DNA of 60,000 nucleotides from Polytrichum commune. Taxonomy: Eukaryota > Streptophyta > Polytrichopsida > Polytrichales > Polytrichaceae. The notes beneath the pieces were generated by a model that saw only the letters and a program-made list of their open reading frames with translations, did no database searches and had not been told where the DNA came from. This document shows, piece by piece, positions 10,101 to 21,711 of this stretch. Location of the stretch: assembly GCA_950295325.1 (NCBI GenBank), contig OX485804.1, forward strand, positions 67,558,033-67,618,032. Direction: 5' to 3'. Made by a program: the position numbers and the translations under genes. Within the stretch, counting starts at the first letter, position 1. Each line of letters opens with the position of its first letter.

Positions 10101-12963
10101 TGATGTTGATATTGTTCATAATCCAGTTGGCATGTGAGGGCCACTTGCCTCTCCTGGATTGCCTTGTTTGGGCTACCCTGTATCTTACCAGGCTTTTCCA
10201 GGGTTCATAACCCACGGAGAGTCCGCGGATAAGGAGTTTAATCAGTAGGGCCGATGCCTGCCATTGTGGGTCTATTATCTTGATGCCTCCTCTAACGATT
10301 GGTAAGACTGCCGTGTCCCACTTTACCCTTGCTCTTGCACATGATTCTCTTTTCCCGGACCAGATATAGTTGCGTACTGTGGCTTTGGCAGTTTTGAGTG
10401 CTTGTCCTGTGAGGTCAGTGCATGAGGCTAGATACCAAATAGAAGAGAGTATGACTTGGTTAGATACCATGATTCTGCCCGCAAGTGAGAGGGGCCGGTT
10501 AGACCATTTGCCTAGGTGCTTGCGAATTTGGTTTAACATTTTTCCGTCTTTTTCCTTTTGAGGGATGTGTAGGCCGAAAGGATATCCTAAGTAGCGGGTT
10601 ACCTCTCCTAGGATAAGCCATTTCAGCCCTGCCTCCTCCCCCCATTGCCACGGTCGCTCGGTCTGGGCCAGCCAGAGGCCTACCGACTTGTGGAGGTTGA
10701 GTTTCGCTCCGGAAGCTGCTCCAAACCTATTGATCACTGTAAGTGCCCTATCCAGATTAGCAAGCGTTCCGTCCAAGAAGAGGAGCGTATCGTCGGCGAA
10801 CATTTGGTTTGTGATGGAGGTATTGTCGGGAAGCTGTAGTCCTTTGACATGGTTGTCTGGATGTTGCAGCATCTGCCCTAGGACGTCCACTGTCAGCAAG
10901 AACAGGTATGGTGCCAGAGGACACCCTTGGCGTACCGATCGCTCTAACCTAAAGGTCTGGGACTGCTCTCCATTCACTATAACTGATGCCGATGCATTCT
11001 CGTTTAAGGACATCACTTGGGTGACCCAAATGGGGTCGAATCCCATTCTGGCCATGGCTTGCTTAAGAAAAGTCCAATTTACTCGGTCATAGGCCTTTTC
11101 GAAGTCTAGCAGAAGCATGGTAAGGTCTTGCTTGTTTTCCAGGGTCCATTCTATGGCTTCGAAGGCTAGGAATATGTTGTCTAGGATGCACCGATTGGGT
11201 ACGAATCCTGTCTGGGATGGCAAGATCCAATGATGCAGAAGAGGTTTCATGCGGTTTGCATATACTTTAGCAACAATTTTATAGGAGGTATTGAGTAATG
11301 ATATTGGCCTAAAGTTCTGCACTCTGCTTCTGTCCTCCGATTTGGGGAGGAGCGCGATTTTACTGATCGTGAGGTCTTCTTCGATGTGTGCATGTGAGAT
11401 AGCCTCGGCTGTAAAGTTGAACACGTCGAATTCTATATCTGCCCACATTTCTTGATAAAACTCCGTGGGGATTGTGTCCACCCCAGGAGCCTTCCCAGTG
11501 GGGAGTTGTTTGATGACTGCAGTCACTTCTTCTAAGGTAACTGGTTTAAGGAGTTCCCTGTTGTGGTCTGCGGTAACCGACCTTTTCACGTAATTGAAGC
11601 AATATGTCCTTGCTTCCACATTTTCTTCCACTTGGATATCCCTAGTACAGAGTTGTTTGTAGAAATCCAGGATATGTGCTTCAAGGTCTGATTGCTTGGT
11701 GAGCGTCCTATCCCCATTGATTAGCTCCGTGATATTCATGGGGCGTCGCTGACCTTCATGGAATTCGAAGAATTCCTTGGTGCATCTGTCCCCAACTCTT
11801 GCCCACTTCAACAGGATGGCGCTTTCTTGAAATTGGAACTTCTGTTGTCGGACTTCATGAAGAATTGCTTGGGCTTCACTTAAGCGCTCCCCGGCTTCCT
11901 TTGACCCCCAGTTCTGTTGCAATTCTTCTTCGGCTTTGATAATTGCTTCAAACTGGGACAGGTATGTAAGTTTCCATTTCTTCTTTTGATCTTTTGTGAG
12001 CTCCTCCGACTTCTCTCGAATGGCCTTGTTTGTAGCTACCATCTTTTGGTTCAACGTGTCCAAGTCAGAGTCCATAGCGATTCTCCATGTTTGTAATAGA
12101 GCGGCTTTACTCTCTAGATGTTGAAGGAGTCCTTTATTGAAGAAGGGTTGACTCCTTTTTCTTTTGCCTCTCTTGGTGTGGAGGCATACCCCAGCATGAT
12201 CAGAGATGTCTGGGATGGTAGGAAGGATTTCTGAATGGCCTCCTTGTTGCTCTAGAAAGTAACTGACATAGATCCTGTCTATTCGAGTTTGGATCATGGT
12301 GTCCTCTTGGTGGCCATTAGACCAGGTAAAGGCTTTGCTGCTCTTTCTTTGGTAGCTATCTATGTGAAAGGTGTCGCTGACACCAAATCTGATGAGCATT
12401 CGGTTCCAGGCTTCTAATTCTCTCTGGCCTATGCTCGTCTTGTTGGACCCTCCTATTTTGTCTGCTATGCTCTCGATGTTGTTGAAATCGCCTGCCACAA
12501 CCCATTGGGCATCAGGTAGTGGTGTTTGCGCCAAATGGTTCCACATCATAGCCCTTGGGCCCATGTGGCTGAACCCGTAAATGTTCAGGATACCCAATTG
12601 TACTTGCGGGTTGAGGTTGAGGATTATATATTGTGCTCTTCCAGGATACAGGATGCCGTGATGTGTGACACATGTTGCCATCTTTTCTGCTAAGACGATT
12701 CCTGTTCCTCCTTTGAATCGGCCTGAATGTGCCGAGAAGGATCCCTCATTCCATAGGCTTGAGCCTCCTTTGAATTCTATGAATCTGGCCTGTTTGAGAC
12801 ATGCCGCCTCCGGTAGCTTGACTTCCTGTAGTAATAGGATGTCGATAGCCGGTGTGGTGTTTTTGAAAAGAGACTTGATCTCTTTCCTCTTCCTTCGCCC
12901 TAGAAAGCCTTGACCCAGGCTACGGGAGTTCTGGGTGGCTATGTTCAATGTTATGCCTTGCAT
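7177..12963 (-). pseudogene. LINE ORF2: endonuclease-reverse transcriptase, two in-frame stops
   Basis: This frame would encode the protein that nicks target DNA and reverse-transcribes the LINE RNA. The start is the ATG at 12963-12961, one base after the ORF1 stop (TAG-A-ATG). Residues about 1-260 form an apurinic-type endonuclease, with LLLQEV near the start, GDFN at about 158 and a SDHAG motif at about 254. The reverse transcriptase follows with FRPISLLN, LLLDFEKAYDRVNW, VRQGCPLAPYLF and the catalytic FADD at 10800-10789 (about residue 722). A zf-RVT-like stretch (CQLC...H...C) lies near 9.1-9.3 kb. Stops at 9444-9442 and 8937-8935 (both TAG) interrupt one continuous frame: sequence beyond each still reads as the same protein. 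The last ~575 codons (8904-7177) are Pro/Ser/Thr/Asn-rich and end in an acidic helical-looking tail. Such a tail is unusual, since plant L1 ORF2 proteins are normally near 1,300 residues. The endonuclease and RT assignments are secure; the function of the tail is unknown. Confidence 0.92.
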
Positions 12964-12964
12964 T

Positions 12965-15097
12965 CTAGTTATTTGGGTTGAGGTTTTCCTCCTCACTGAG
13001 AATGGAGAACCTGTTTGAGGATGTGGGTGTAGGGAAGTGCGTTTCCTCCGTTCCCGGTGTTGGGTAGGCCATCTGCTGCCATTGTGAGCAGTCCTGGGAG
13101 CCATCTGCAATTGCCTCCGTTTTGTGGGTGTTCATGAGTATCCAGAAGGGTTGTGGTATGCGTTTCCAGCTGATGATGTGGCCTTTTCTTGGTTTGAGTT
13201 TAGCTTCTTGCGCCTGGATAAGGACATACAGTGTGCATCTATGCTCTCCTCCTGCTTTTTCTCCCCATGTTGCAAACCATCTACCATGCTTCCATTTCTG
13301 AAACGGACTGGGTAGTTTGTTGGTGAAAACGAATATCTTGTGGAGAGTTTGTGCAACTTCATTGACCACATATTGCTTTACTGTACTTTTCGTCCAGGGA
13401 ACGCCCGCAAGGAGCTCAGCGATTTGAATTCGGGCTAACGGCTGCATTGCTTGATTCTTGGTGTTCACTAAGTATTCTGCCGTTTCCGGCGCACGGTCTT
13501 TTAGCAAGAAGGGGATCACCTGTAGGGTTTTCCTGCTGGCCGGGGTTGGCGTGTTTGGGGCCTTGAGCGCTAGCCAGAAGTCCTCCGCCAGTCTTTCTGT
13601 GCGGTATCCTTGGCGGGTGATCGGCGCAGCCTCTGTGGTCTTCCCCCCCCCCCCCCCCGCCTTCGAAGGTTGGTTGCTCTCCTGCTTACCTTTTCCTTTC
13701 TCTTTGCTGGGTGCTGGGAGGCCTTCCTCGAATAGCGCAGGGTTGGACCGCCAGATGAATTGCGGTGGTGCTTGGGATACTGTGGGTTCCGGGCTTAGGG
13801 TTGTTGTGTCCTTCCAGGGCGGTGAAGGTAACTTGGGGAAGTTAGTTTCGTCTGTGTTGAAGAGCTGTTCTGGGATTTCCTGAGTCTGCTCTGCTGTGGC
13901 CTCCACTTCCTTCTCGAATGTGACCGGTAGGTCTGTCTGCGACGGTGTTACTGCCTCCCTGTTCACCATCCTCTCTGTTTCCGTGTGTGTGATATCCGGT
14001 TCTTGTGCGGGATTAGTCGGCGTGTCTGTGCTAAGTTGCGCCTGCTCTTGCCTTATCTGCTTGCTCTGTGTGGCGCGTTTTGCAGGCCCATATGTCTAGT
14101 AACTCTCCTGAACCCTGTTGTGCGTGTCCTTCCTGGGGCAGTTACGTACCTGGTGGTCTCGCGAGCGGCATCGGCCGCATTGGTGGGGGAGACCGCTGAA
14201 TTCCAGGCCGTATTCCACCGTGCCCTCTCCATCAAGGCGTGGGATTACTACCGTGTGTGGCAGAACTTCCAAGTCTTTTACAAGGAGTCTGATGCGTGGT
14301 CCGAAGAGTTTGGCCTTATACGCCTCGGAGTTATCTATAGAGATAACCTGGCCTATCTGCTCTCCGATGATTTGTAGGAAGGAGTCCTCTCTTAGTACTT
14401 GGCAGAGGTCCACGATTTGCACCCATACCGGGTGGTCCAGTCTGTCCGTCTCCCTTGAGTTCTTTGGGTCGAAGTGGGGTTGCCAGCTCGAGAAGTGGAT
14501 GGCCGCCGAATCGCACACCAGTTCCGTTTGATTCAGCGCGTGGAGCCTACCTTCCGGCTTTGCAAAGGTAACCTCAAACACATTGTTAGTTTTAAGTGAT
14601 AGCAGTTCAAGTGTAGGGTGGAGGGTCTCCCGGGCCCAGGCCGTTAAGGCCTTGAGGCCGGGATGCTTACCGTGTATTCTGCCCAGCAGAGATACTAATG
14701 CTTTGGCGTCACAGTTGGATCGCAGGGTTGCTAGTAGGGATTATGGGATCTTGGCAAACAGCTTGCGGGCTTCGTCAGCTTCAGCCATTGTGGGTGTTGG
14801 TGGGTTAAGAGTGGCGGCGGTTGCAGACTGATGTGTTTTGTTGGAGTCCTTCGACCTAGCTGCTGGTTGTGGAGGACATAGCTCTCCTGCCTGCGCAAGT
14901 GGTCCGCTACTCTGTGAAATCGAAGCTTGTGCCTCTTCTTTTCTTCTCCAAATCCGTGTTGCTAAGTTGCTGCGTGGCTCACCTTCCGACGTCCTTTGTC
15001 GCTTGTGTGCTAGGGTTTTTGGTAGGGTTAGCAGCTCTTTAGCTTTAGGTTTTGAATGCGCTTCACATTGTAACGACGTCGAATCTAACTTCATCAT
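12965..15097 (-). pseudogene. LINE ORF1: zinc-knuckle RNA-binding protein, two in-frame stops
   Basis: The frame starts with paired ATGs (15097 and 15094) after a short leader and runs 711 codons to TAG at 12967-12965. It is interrupted only by TAA at 14743-14741 and TAG at 14098-14096. ORF1 proteins coat the LINE RNA. The segment between the stops contains a DUF4283-like region typical of plant LINEs. A zinc knuckle follows at about residues 307-320, spaced C-x2-C-x4-H-x4-C (CGRCRSRDHQVRNC). After the second stop there is a low-complexity Pro/Ser/Thr part with a Gly run encoded by a poly-C tract at 13645-13660. A compact Trp/Lys-rich region follows (roughly 13450-13050) whose family I do not recognise. 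The protein is long for a plant ORF1. The single shared frame on both sides of each stop shows they are point mutations. Confidence 0.85.
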
Positions 15098-15174
15098 TCT
15101 GCTCTAAGATCACTTCATTCTATCATTGTTTCCGAAAAAATCGGGTCACCGCCGATTTTCGCGGAGCTCCGTCA

Positions 15175-15206
15175 AGTCAGACGCGCTACCATTGCGCCAC
15201 GGATCC
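15175..15206 (-). other. tRNA-Trp 5' half at the LINE 5' end
   Basis: On the minus strand, the 32 bases starting GGATCCGTGGCGCAATGG and ending GTCTGACT match the acceptor strand, D arm and 5' anticodon strand of plant tRNA-Trp as I know it. They stop exactly where the CCA anticodon would begin. No 3' half follows. The fragment lies inside the LINE target-site duplication, so it was inserted in the same event. Three extra G residues (15207-15209) separate it from the duplication. It is not a functional tRNA gene. The tRNA match is from memory of the family, not a search. Confidence 0.85.
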
Positions 15207-15209
15207 CCC

Positions 15210-15226
15210 GATTGTGTTCCTTACCA
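15210..15226. repeat. Target-site duplication, LINE 5' side
   Basis: Exact second copy of gattgtgttccttacca. It lies three bases outside the tRNA-like segment and proves that segment belongs to the inserted unit. Confidence 0.93.
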
Positions 15227-18040
15227 TCGTCGAGGGAGATCATCTTCACCATTGAGCCACCACCATAGGGTGAGGATGTAGTATTGTACAATGGCGCCAA
15301 GATGACATTGAATACGACAATCTCTTGCAAATGTGATGAAGTAGTGCTACTACACCAACAAGCATGAAAAGATGCAAGTGCAATCCACATAGATATGGAG
15401 ATTATATTCAATGTCTCAAATCCACATTTAGATAGGAAAATTACATTGACATGTAGATGCATAAGCATGAATAATTGATCCCGGTTAAGTAAACACCTAT
15501 ATTAAAAATTGTAAAAACTTTGGATATTTTATTGTCCACCTCTCCATAACACATCCACTTTCATAATTTGGGTTTATGTAGTTTTAAAGGGTGTTTGTAA
15601 AAGGTTATTATATAGCATAATTTTTATTATTAAAATAGCACATTCTAGAGGCACACTTTCATGTGACAAAGAAGGCGGCAAAAACCACTAGAGGACAAAA
15701 ATCGGATATCCCTCCACATAGAAGTGTGCACTAATTTTTCTTGGAATTGGCAACCAACAAAATTGTTGGAGAAGTTGAAGTTGAAGATTGAGGAGGACTT
15801 GACCACCCCTCTATTTTAGAATTGGATGTTCTATATTGTGTAGGGAAAAAACCGGTTTGTATAAACATATAAGTGTGCACCATCTTCTTCTTCTTCTTCT
15901 TCTTCTTCTTCTTCTTCGAATATACATATATTCAACCCTTGCCTTAATTTTCTTGACTCTTGGATTCAATCTCAAGATGTTCATTACTCATTTAAAATGG
16001 GTAAGTCTGAGGACATCCACATTTTAACTTCAAGACTTGGGGAGGAGACTTTTGTAAATTTAGAAAACCATGTGAGAGAAAAAAATAGGATCAATTTAAT
16101 TCATTTAGGGTAAATTTTATAATCTTGTTAGATCTACCATAGCATTGGAAATATGTCCCTTACATGATTATATGTAGAATAGGGTGGTGAGTAATTCCTC
16201 CATTTTTGTAATTAATAAAAATAAAGGTCATAGACATAGGATCCCCCTAAAAGTTTGTTACAAGGTTTGAATGGGACTTTAGTTGAATGTGTTTGTGAAC
16301 ACAATTAAAATAAGTGGTTTTAATCTTTTTAGTTAGCTTTCTTATATTTGAATGCAACCTTGTTTTTTTGGAGTAGATTGTTGTGCAAAATTTCATGTCT
16401 TGTCACATGTGATCATACTTCTTGTTTTGTTCTATCCATGTTTGCAATTTATTTATTTTAACTTGTATATTTTGTTATCTACATGTTTATTGGTAACCCT
16501 TTGACTAGTATCTAAGTGCTATTGGTTGTGTTTTAAATGGTACTTTGAATGGTTTATGATTGATGACACTAATTGAAACCAAACGAATGACAATTTGAAT
16601 GGTATGAAATGTTTGTTGCTCACATAGTCGGATTCGCAATGCTATAGTATTCCATCCACTATTTGGTACTTGTATGATTTATATTATATATATATATAAT
16701 GCCAAAAATTAACCTCTCTAAACAATTACAAATAAATATAGGGTGCTAAAAAAAAGTCAAAGTAGCTTTTTATCTACAAATAGGGAGGGAGAAAATATTG
16801 AGAGGTGTATAAATATCCCCCCATTAAATACCCCATTATCACACGTGGTTACGAACGTAAGGGGGTGTGTCGCCCCAAGCTTCAAGAATGTTGGACAAAA
16901 GGCAATTACACTCTCTCATATGTCCCCCAACCTCCGACTCCACGTGAAAGTATTTGACCAACAAGATGCTTGAAGATGTTGGGGAACCCTATATTGCTTT
17001 GCCATAATGGTAAGCACATGGTATTATGACCAAAATTTGAAAAAGGTTTGATCATGGTAGAGGGCCCTCCATATTCATACTTCAAAATAGAGTCCTCTTT
17101 GTTTTGATCAAGACCCAATCTACAAAACCAATGTGGAGGGAGATGTGATGGGATGCCATGGTCATTGTTATGACCCCACCCCCTTTAAAGTAGTGTTGGA
17201 GACAATTGTGATATCGGCAATGTTGGAGATGCACTAAAAGCAAGGTCACCCCAACCTCAACCCTGACTTGGAAACGTCAATAGGATTTAGGTAACCCTCA
17301 ATGATCCCCTCTAACCTCAATACATAGCCTTCTCCGTTGAATCTCTAACCTCAATAAAGTAGATGCATTGTATAAAATGGGCACCTACGTGTGAGTGTTG
17401 AATGGTTGGGTGTGGATGAGGTGTGGATCTAACAACAAACATCAATAGGGCACATGTTTGAAATGAAATTGAACTACATCCTCATAAGTCAATAAAATCC
17501 TTGAAGCGATAGTGTTTACTAACTTCTAAAGGACAAGGGGTATACATGAAGTCAAAGATGTGTCATAAAGTGTGGCTTGTTTACGTAGTTTAAAGTTGGC
17601 ACACAAGAGGTAGTTGTCGGCTATTTTTAGACCGCATCTATATGGTTGGAATCAAGATGGCTATGAAATATTATTACAGAATAAACTTACACCATTTTCT
17701 TTTCCAAAAGTGATGGTAATATAATATATCATCAAAATTGATAAAATGTGTGTTTTGATTGGTTAGGATCATGGGTTTTATCATATGATGAAGAATGGGC
17801 AAGAAACATTAAATCTATAACCTTATTAATTTCCTTAATAATTTATTTTGTAAAAAAAGGAAAAACAATATATGATGTTTGAGACTTCAAAATCCATAGA
17901 AAAATGTTGGTAGTAAATTTGTACAAACCAATTGACGAAGTGGGTTAATACATGGTCATTTGCTAATCATCTCGTCCTAATTGGGTGTTTCTATCCTACA
18001 AGAACATAATTGTGTGTTTCATAGTCCACAAGTGTCCTAG
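15227..18040. other. Intergenic, no supported gene
   Basis: AT-rich sequence holding a (TTC)n microsatellite at 15882-15917 and a short (AT)n run near 16684. No frame has a recognisable domain or plausible exon structure. Confidence 0.45.
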
Positions 18041-20440
18041 AGCTGCCACACCGGGGGGTTCAGTCGGGGCCCAACCAGCCCGACCAGCCCGACCAGCCCG
18101 ACCAGTGCATCCCCCCCTGTAGATATTGGGCCGGCCATCCATGCGGCAGCCCAGGGCACTAGGGATGCCGTCCCAAAGGGCCCCGGTTGGACCCCCGTTG
18201 TGGCTGGTCTATCCGTCTAATGCCCCCTCCCCACCTGACTTTAGTGAAGCTTAAAAGTTGGTTCTAAAAACACGGCCTCCACACCATCAACATTATCTAG
18301 TGCCGAGCCTAGTTGGCAAATGATGTGGCATGACTTAAAAGTGGAGGTTTTAAGCCCCAAGCACCGAACCTCCCATCGGTACCTAAACATGAGGCAAGAA
18401 TATAGGACTTTTAAAAGTGTCGCCTCCCGCTCTTGTGATTGGTTGTTTTTTAGTCTTAGCTACGAGGGCACGAGGAGCTTCATTAACAAAAACCGATGGT
18501 AAGATAGATGAGTAGTAAGGGATTTGGGGATGGGACAAAAACTATCCAACGTTCATTGCTTGGTAGATAAAACCATGAACATGTGTGAAAGCTACTTAAC
18601 TAAAACCTACTCAAAAATCTCCAGAGCAAGTTCTTATAGGTGCATTGGGATAGCTGGATGCCTCCCCTATAACCGAGGGAGCTTTACCTGGGTTTTAGGA
18701 AAAACTTTGGTTATTTGGTAAAGTCAGGTGGGGAGGGGGCATAAGACCCGCTTATGGATTGAATGGCAACCAAGCTGAAGATCAGCTCCCACTTTCTCAT
18801 CATAAATGAGTGACAACGATGCAACTCTCTGCGTCTTGATGAACTTGCAGAGAAGGAATCTTGAACCATGTGATGAGTTTGTTGTCATGTTTGGTGGGGA
18901 CCCTGTTCGAATTGGCCTCAAACAGCTCTACCTAATAACCTGTTCCCAATTGTCCGCTTTCAATGACATGGAATCTACAAACACCCATGTGACTAGCTAT
19001 ATATCGTCCACTTTCTTCGCGAAGGCGAGAAGCCTAGAGAACAGTAAGGTAGTGTCCTCATCGACACTACATGTAGATGTAGCTCCTTTGTACATATTCG
19101 GATGTCTTGAAGGCCTGTATTGACTGGAATGTCTTCCGCAGCAGCAGCTTCAAGCCTTTCCCTTCTTGGGCCCTGCTGCCAACTCCAATTATGGAGTGGG
19201 CCATGAGAGAGTTCTGATTTGGACACGTGGCAACACCAGGGACCACTTTGCAGGTAGAGAGTCGAGCCTGCCCAGAAGCAAGGCACACTTGGAGAGCGAG
19301 TCATACTGGTCAAGCCACTTGAATTGGGCGTGGCAAGCCTCATTGCTTTTGGACTAGCAACCCACACCAGGGCCCAGGAAGGAAAAGCGCTTCCATACAT
19401 GGGTACAGCTTCCAATGCCAAAAAGGTTTGGCCAAACGAAAGAGTAGTTATATGTACTTGTTATAGTATGGAGGAGTTCATAGGTTCTTTATACCAGATT
19501 TTGTTTACTGCAATTCTCGACCTCCAAACCTAGGCTACTCCATTGTAACCCTACTGCTGCCGCTTCCGTTGATTCCCCAAACTCATCAAACATCCCATGT
19601 GGTGCTCTCGAAGCATGTCTTTCTACCTAGAGGATGGAACTCTTTCACCTCGCATGGAAAACCAACTAGATTACCTACACATGGAGGACTTTCTCAAACT
19701 ATGATTGTAAAGTGTACTTGAAGGCAATCCTTGACACCACCCCAATGCAAAAGCATTGTTGTTTACCACACCTCAAATGAGATTCTGGCCATTTAAACTG
19801 GCCGGTGGCCGACTCTCCACTCTTTAGAGATAACGGTTTATGTCACTTTTTCTATGACAATATACAGTTGATAAAGAGGCACACTTGTGTTGGAGTGTCT
19901 TTTCCACAACTTCGTTAGAGATTAGGGTTCCTTTCCTAGTTTTAGAATGTAGTGCGAAACAATCTCAAGCCTTCCTTCCAACTTGATCATCACATTGATA
20001 TAGTTGCTATCTCGTGGAGGCCGCAACAATATGTTACTTTAGGAGGATTATTTTTTTCACACCGTCTTGGTGTACCTCTAACCCCATAAGCCTTTGGGCT
20101 TTCCTAGCTTTGGGAATCAATATCATTTCATTTCATTGACTCTAAATGCATTCTAACTTGCAATTTCTTTTTATAAATTTTCAAAAAAATAAACCTATGA
20201 ACGAATCGAAGTGAAATTCATAAAATCAAAGATGGAAAGATGGAAAAATGAACCTTCATGGTTGGTGAAAAGGGGAAGAGATAACTTTCAACGAAGGTGA
20301 GAGAAGTCACCTTACAAAATACCACACTGACACACCAAATGTAAACAATTTCATCCTCAATGGTCGCATGAGTTTTTACACTTCTAAGCTTAATAACACA
20401 CTTTTTAATTTGACTCCTACACCATACCTATACATTCATG
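18041..20440. other. Intergenic with GC-richer, possibly decayed coding patches
   Basis: A GC-rich patch at 18045-18240 contains a short tandem of cagcccgac (about 18077-18105). Between 18.8 and 19.5 kb, frames on both strands overlap (plus 18806-19123 and 19324-19533; minus 19421-18993) and read as protein-like text, but no family can be named. An imperfect inverted repeat around gggccc (19150-19185 versus 19360-19395) explains part of the resemblance between strands. I call no gene here. Confidence 0.35.
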
Positions 20441-21350
20441 TGTGGATGATTTAAACCAAGTTTTGATAGCAAACCCAACAATCAACAAATGTGGTGGTGG
20501 GATAGAGTCCATATCTACATGCTATTCCAAAAAAAAGCATGTTGGTTGTGGATGGCTTGCAAAGACTAATTAGGAGTTGATCTTCAAAGTTCATCCTAAT
20601 TAGGAGTAAGCCCTGGGTAGGTCTCCATCCTCGGTTTGAAATTTTTTGGTGCTTGAGCTGGGAACCAATGCTTTGATGCCATAAATCCAGTTGCCATGTG
20701 CTTGGACACCTCATCACTTTTGTGTTGGGCATGGGTCCCAACAAAAGGTCTAGGCCCCAACTTTCAATGCTCAACCAATCAAGTTGTTTCATTTGTTGGG
20801 TTCACCTTCTAATGTATAGTGGCCCTAAAGGGACCACACAACTATAACATCTATCATGGAAAGAGAATGATTATTCCATGAATTGTAGCATATTGTACTA
20901 TGCCATGTACATGGGTTTAAATCCAAAGATGACGCACTTGTTAGCAATGGGGGTCATAATTTGTTTGTTGGGACGACAAACCGTACATTGTCTATTGTGA
21001 GTTTTTGAATCTTCCTCCATGCATTGATGAATATGGACATGATAATTTTAAAATGAAATGCACCGTTCCTCCCATGCCAACACCCTATCAATTGCAAATC
21101 ATCAATTGTTCTCTTGCAAACATCCGTTCCTTGGCGATCCCTAGTAATATTTTGGAGCCAAGTAGACACTTGTTCCCTCCAATGGAGCCCACACATCCCA
21201 AGAAAAGGACACTTGTAGTTGGGAGAATCACACAATATGTGATACTTTCATGATGGTGCGACACTATATTTCGACACCAACATTAAAATAAATAACGTGG
21301 TCCACACTAAATATTTCGTCCCCTACATCCATTAGTAATCCTTCGCACCG
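20441..21350. other. Intergenic, no supported gene
   Basis: Minus-strand frames at 20792-20451 and 21235-20954 are moderately long but show no motif, no plausible joining introns and no start context. They are most likely chance or decayed repeat sequence. Confidence 0.35.
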
Positions 21351-21362
21351 TGCATGTAAGCG
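21351..21362. repeat. Target-site duplication of foldback element, left
   Basis: tgcatgtaagcg occurs here and again at 21712-21723, bracketing the foldback element. Twelve bases is slightly longer than the 9-11 bp usual for MULEs. Confidence 0.75.
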
Positions 21363-21711
21363 CAGGAATGCTATCTTGTGAGCGGTGAGCGGTGAGCAGT
21401 GAGCCGTGAGCAGAAAATTTGAATTTTTATTCTTCAAATTTTTGAATTTTTTTCAAATGGCCCAATTTAAATAGTCATCATCTAGACATTAAAGTGGTTA
21501 ATAAGGGTTTAGGGGGTTTAGAGTTTAGGGCTTTAGGGCTTTAGGGTTTAGGGTTTTGGGGTTTAGGGTTTTGGGGTTTAGGGTTTAGAGTCCTACTTGG
21601 TGTAAGAATTAAGTGAAATATTATGTTTTTTTCTTAAAATCAAATTTTATGCTCACCACTCGCCGCTCACCGCTCGCCACTCACTGCTCACCGCTCACAA
21701 GATAGCGTCGT
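21363..21711. mobile_element. Foldback/MULE-like element with telomere-like core
   Basis: The inverted arms gctatcttgtgagcggtgag (from 21370) and its exact complement (ending 21706) continue inward as tandem GTGAGC/GCTCAC-type repeats to about 21412 and 21652. The interior (about 21518-21595) is a run of TTTAGGG variants (tttaggg, tttaggggg, ttttgggg), the plant telomere unit in degenerate form. A 12-bp direct repeat flanks the element. It codes for no protein. Tandemly repeated TIRs are typical of foldback elements, and the flanking duplication length points to a Mutator-related transposase acting in trans. That last point is inference. Confidence 0.75.

Larger units (their letters stand above)
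6876..15209 (-). mobile_element. Full-length LINE retrotransposon, 8,334 bp
   Basis: A complete non-LTR retrotransposon on the minus strand, bounded by a perfect 17-bp TSD. In element orientation it contains a 32-nt tRNA-Trp 5' half preceded by three G residues, about 77 nt of leader, ORF1 (711 codons), ORF2 (1,929 codons, starting one base after the ORF1 stop) and about 300 nt of 3' UTR. The 3' UTR ends in a small hairpin (acctc-acc-gaggt) without a poly(A) tail. ORF1 carries a zinc knuckle; ORF2 carries endonuclease, reverse transcriptase and a zf-RVT-like region, the order of plant L1-type LINEs. Four in-frame stops and no frameshift interrupt the frames, so the copy is probably inactive but not old. 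It is more GC-rich than its surroundings, and G-runs are common in the 3' UTR. Confidence 0.93.

Noticed and set aside
15175-15206. Functional tRNA-Trp gene
   Set aside because: Only the 5' half is present. There is no anticodon, T arm, B box or 3' acceptor strand, and the piece lies within the LINE insertion.
18806-19533. Protein-coding gene
   Set aside because: Frames on both strands overlap, none has a recognised domain or plausible splice structure, and a local inverted repeat creates similar text on both strands.
21518-21595. Chromosome end or telomere junction
   Set aside because: The TTTAGGG run is short, degenerate and enclosed by inverted arms and a flanking duplication, with ordinary sequence on both sides.
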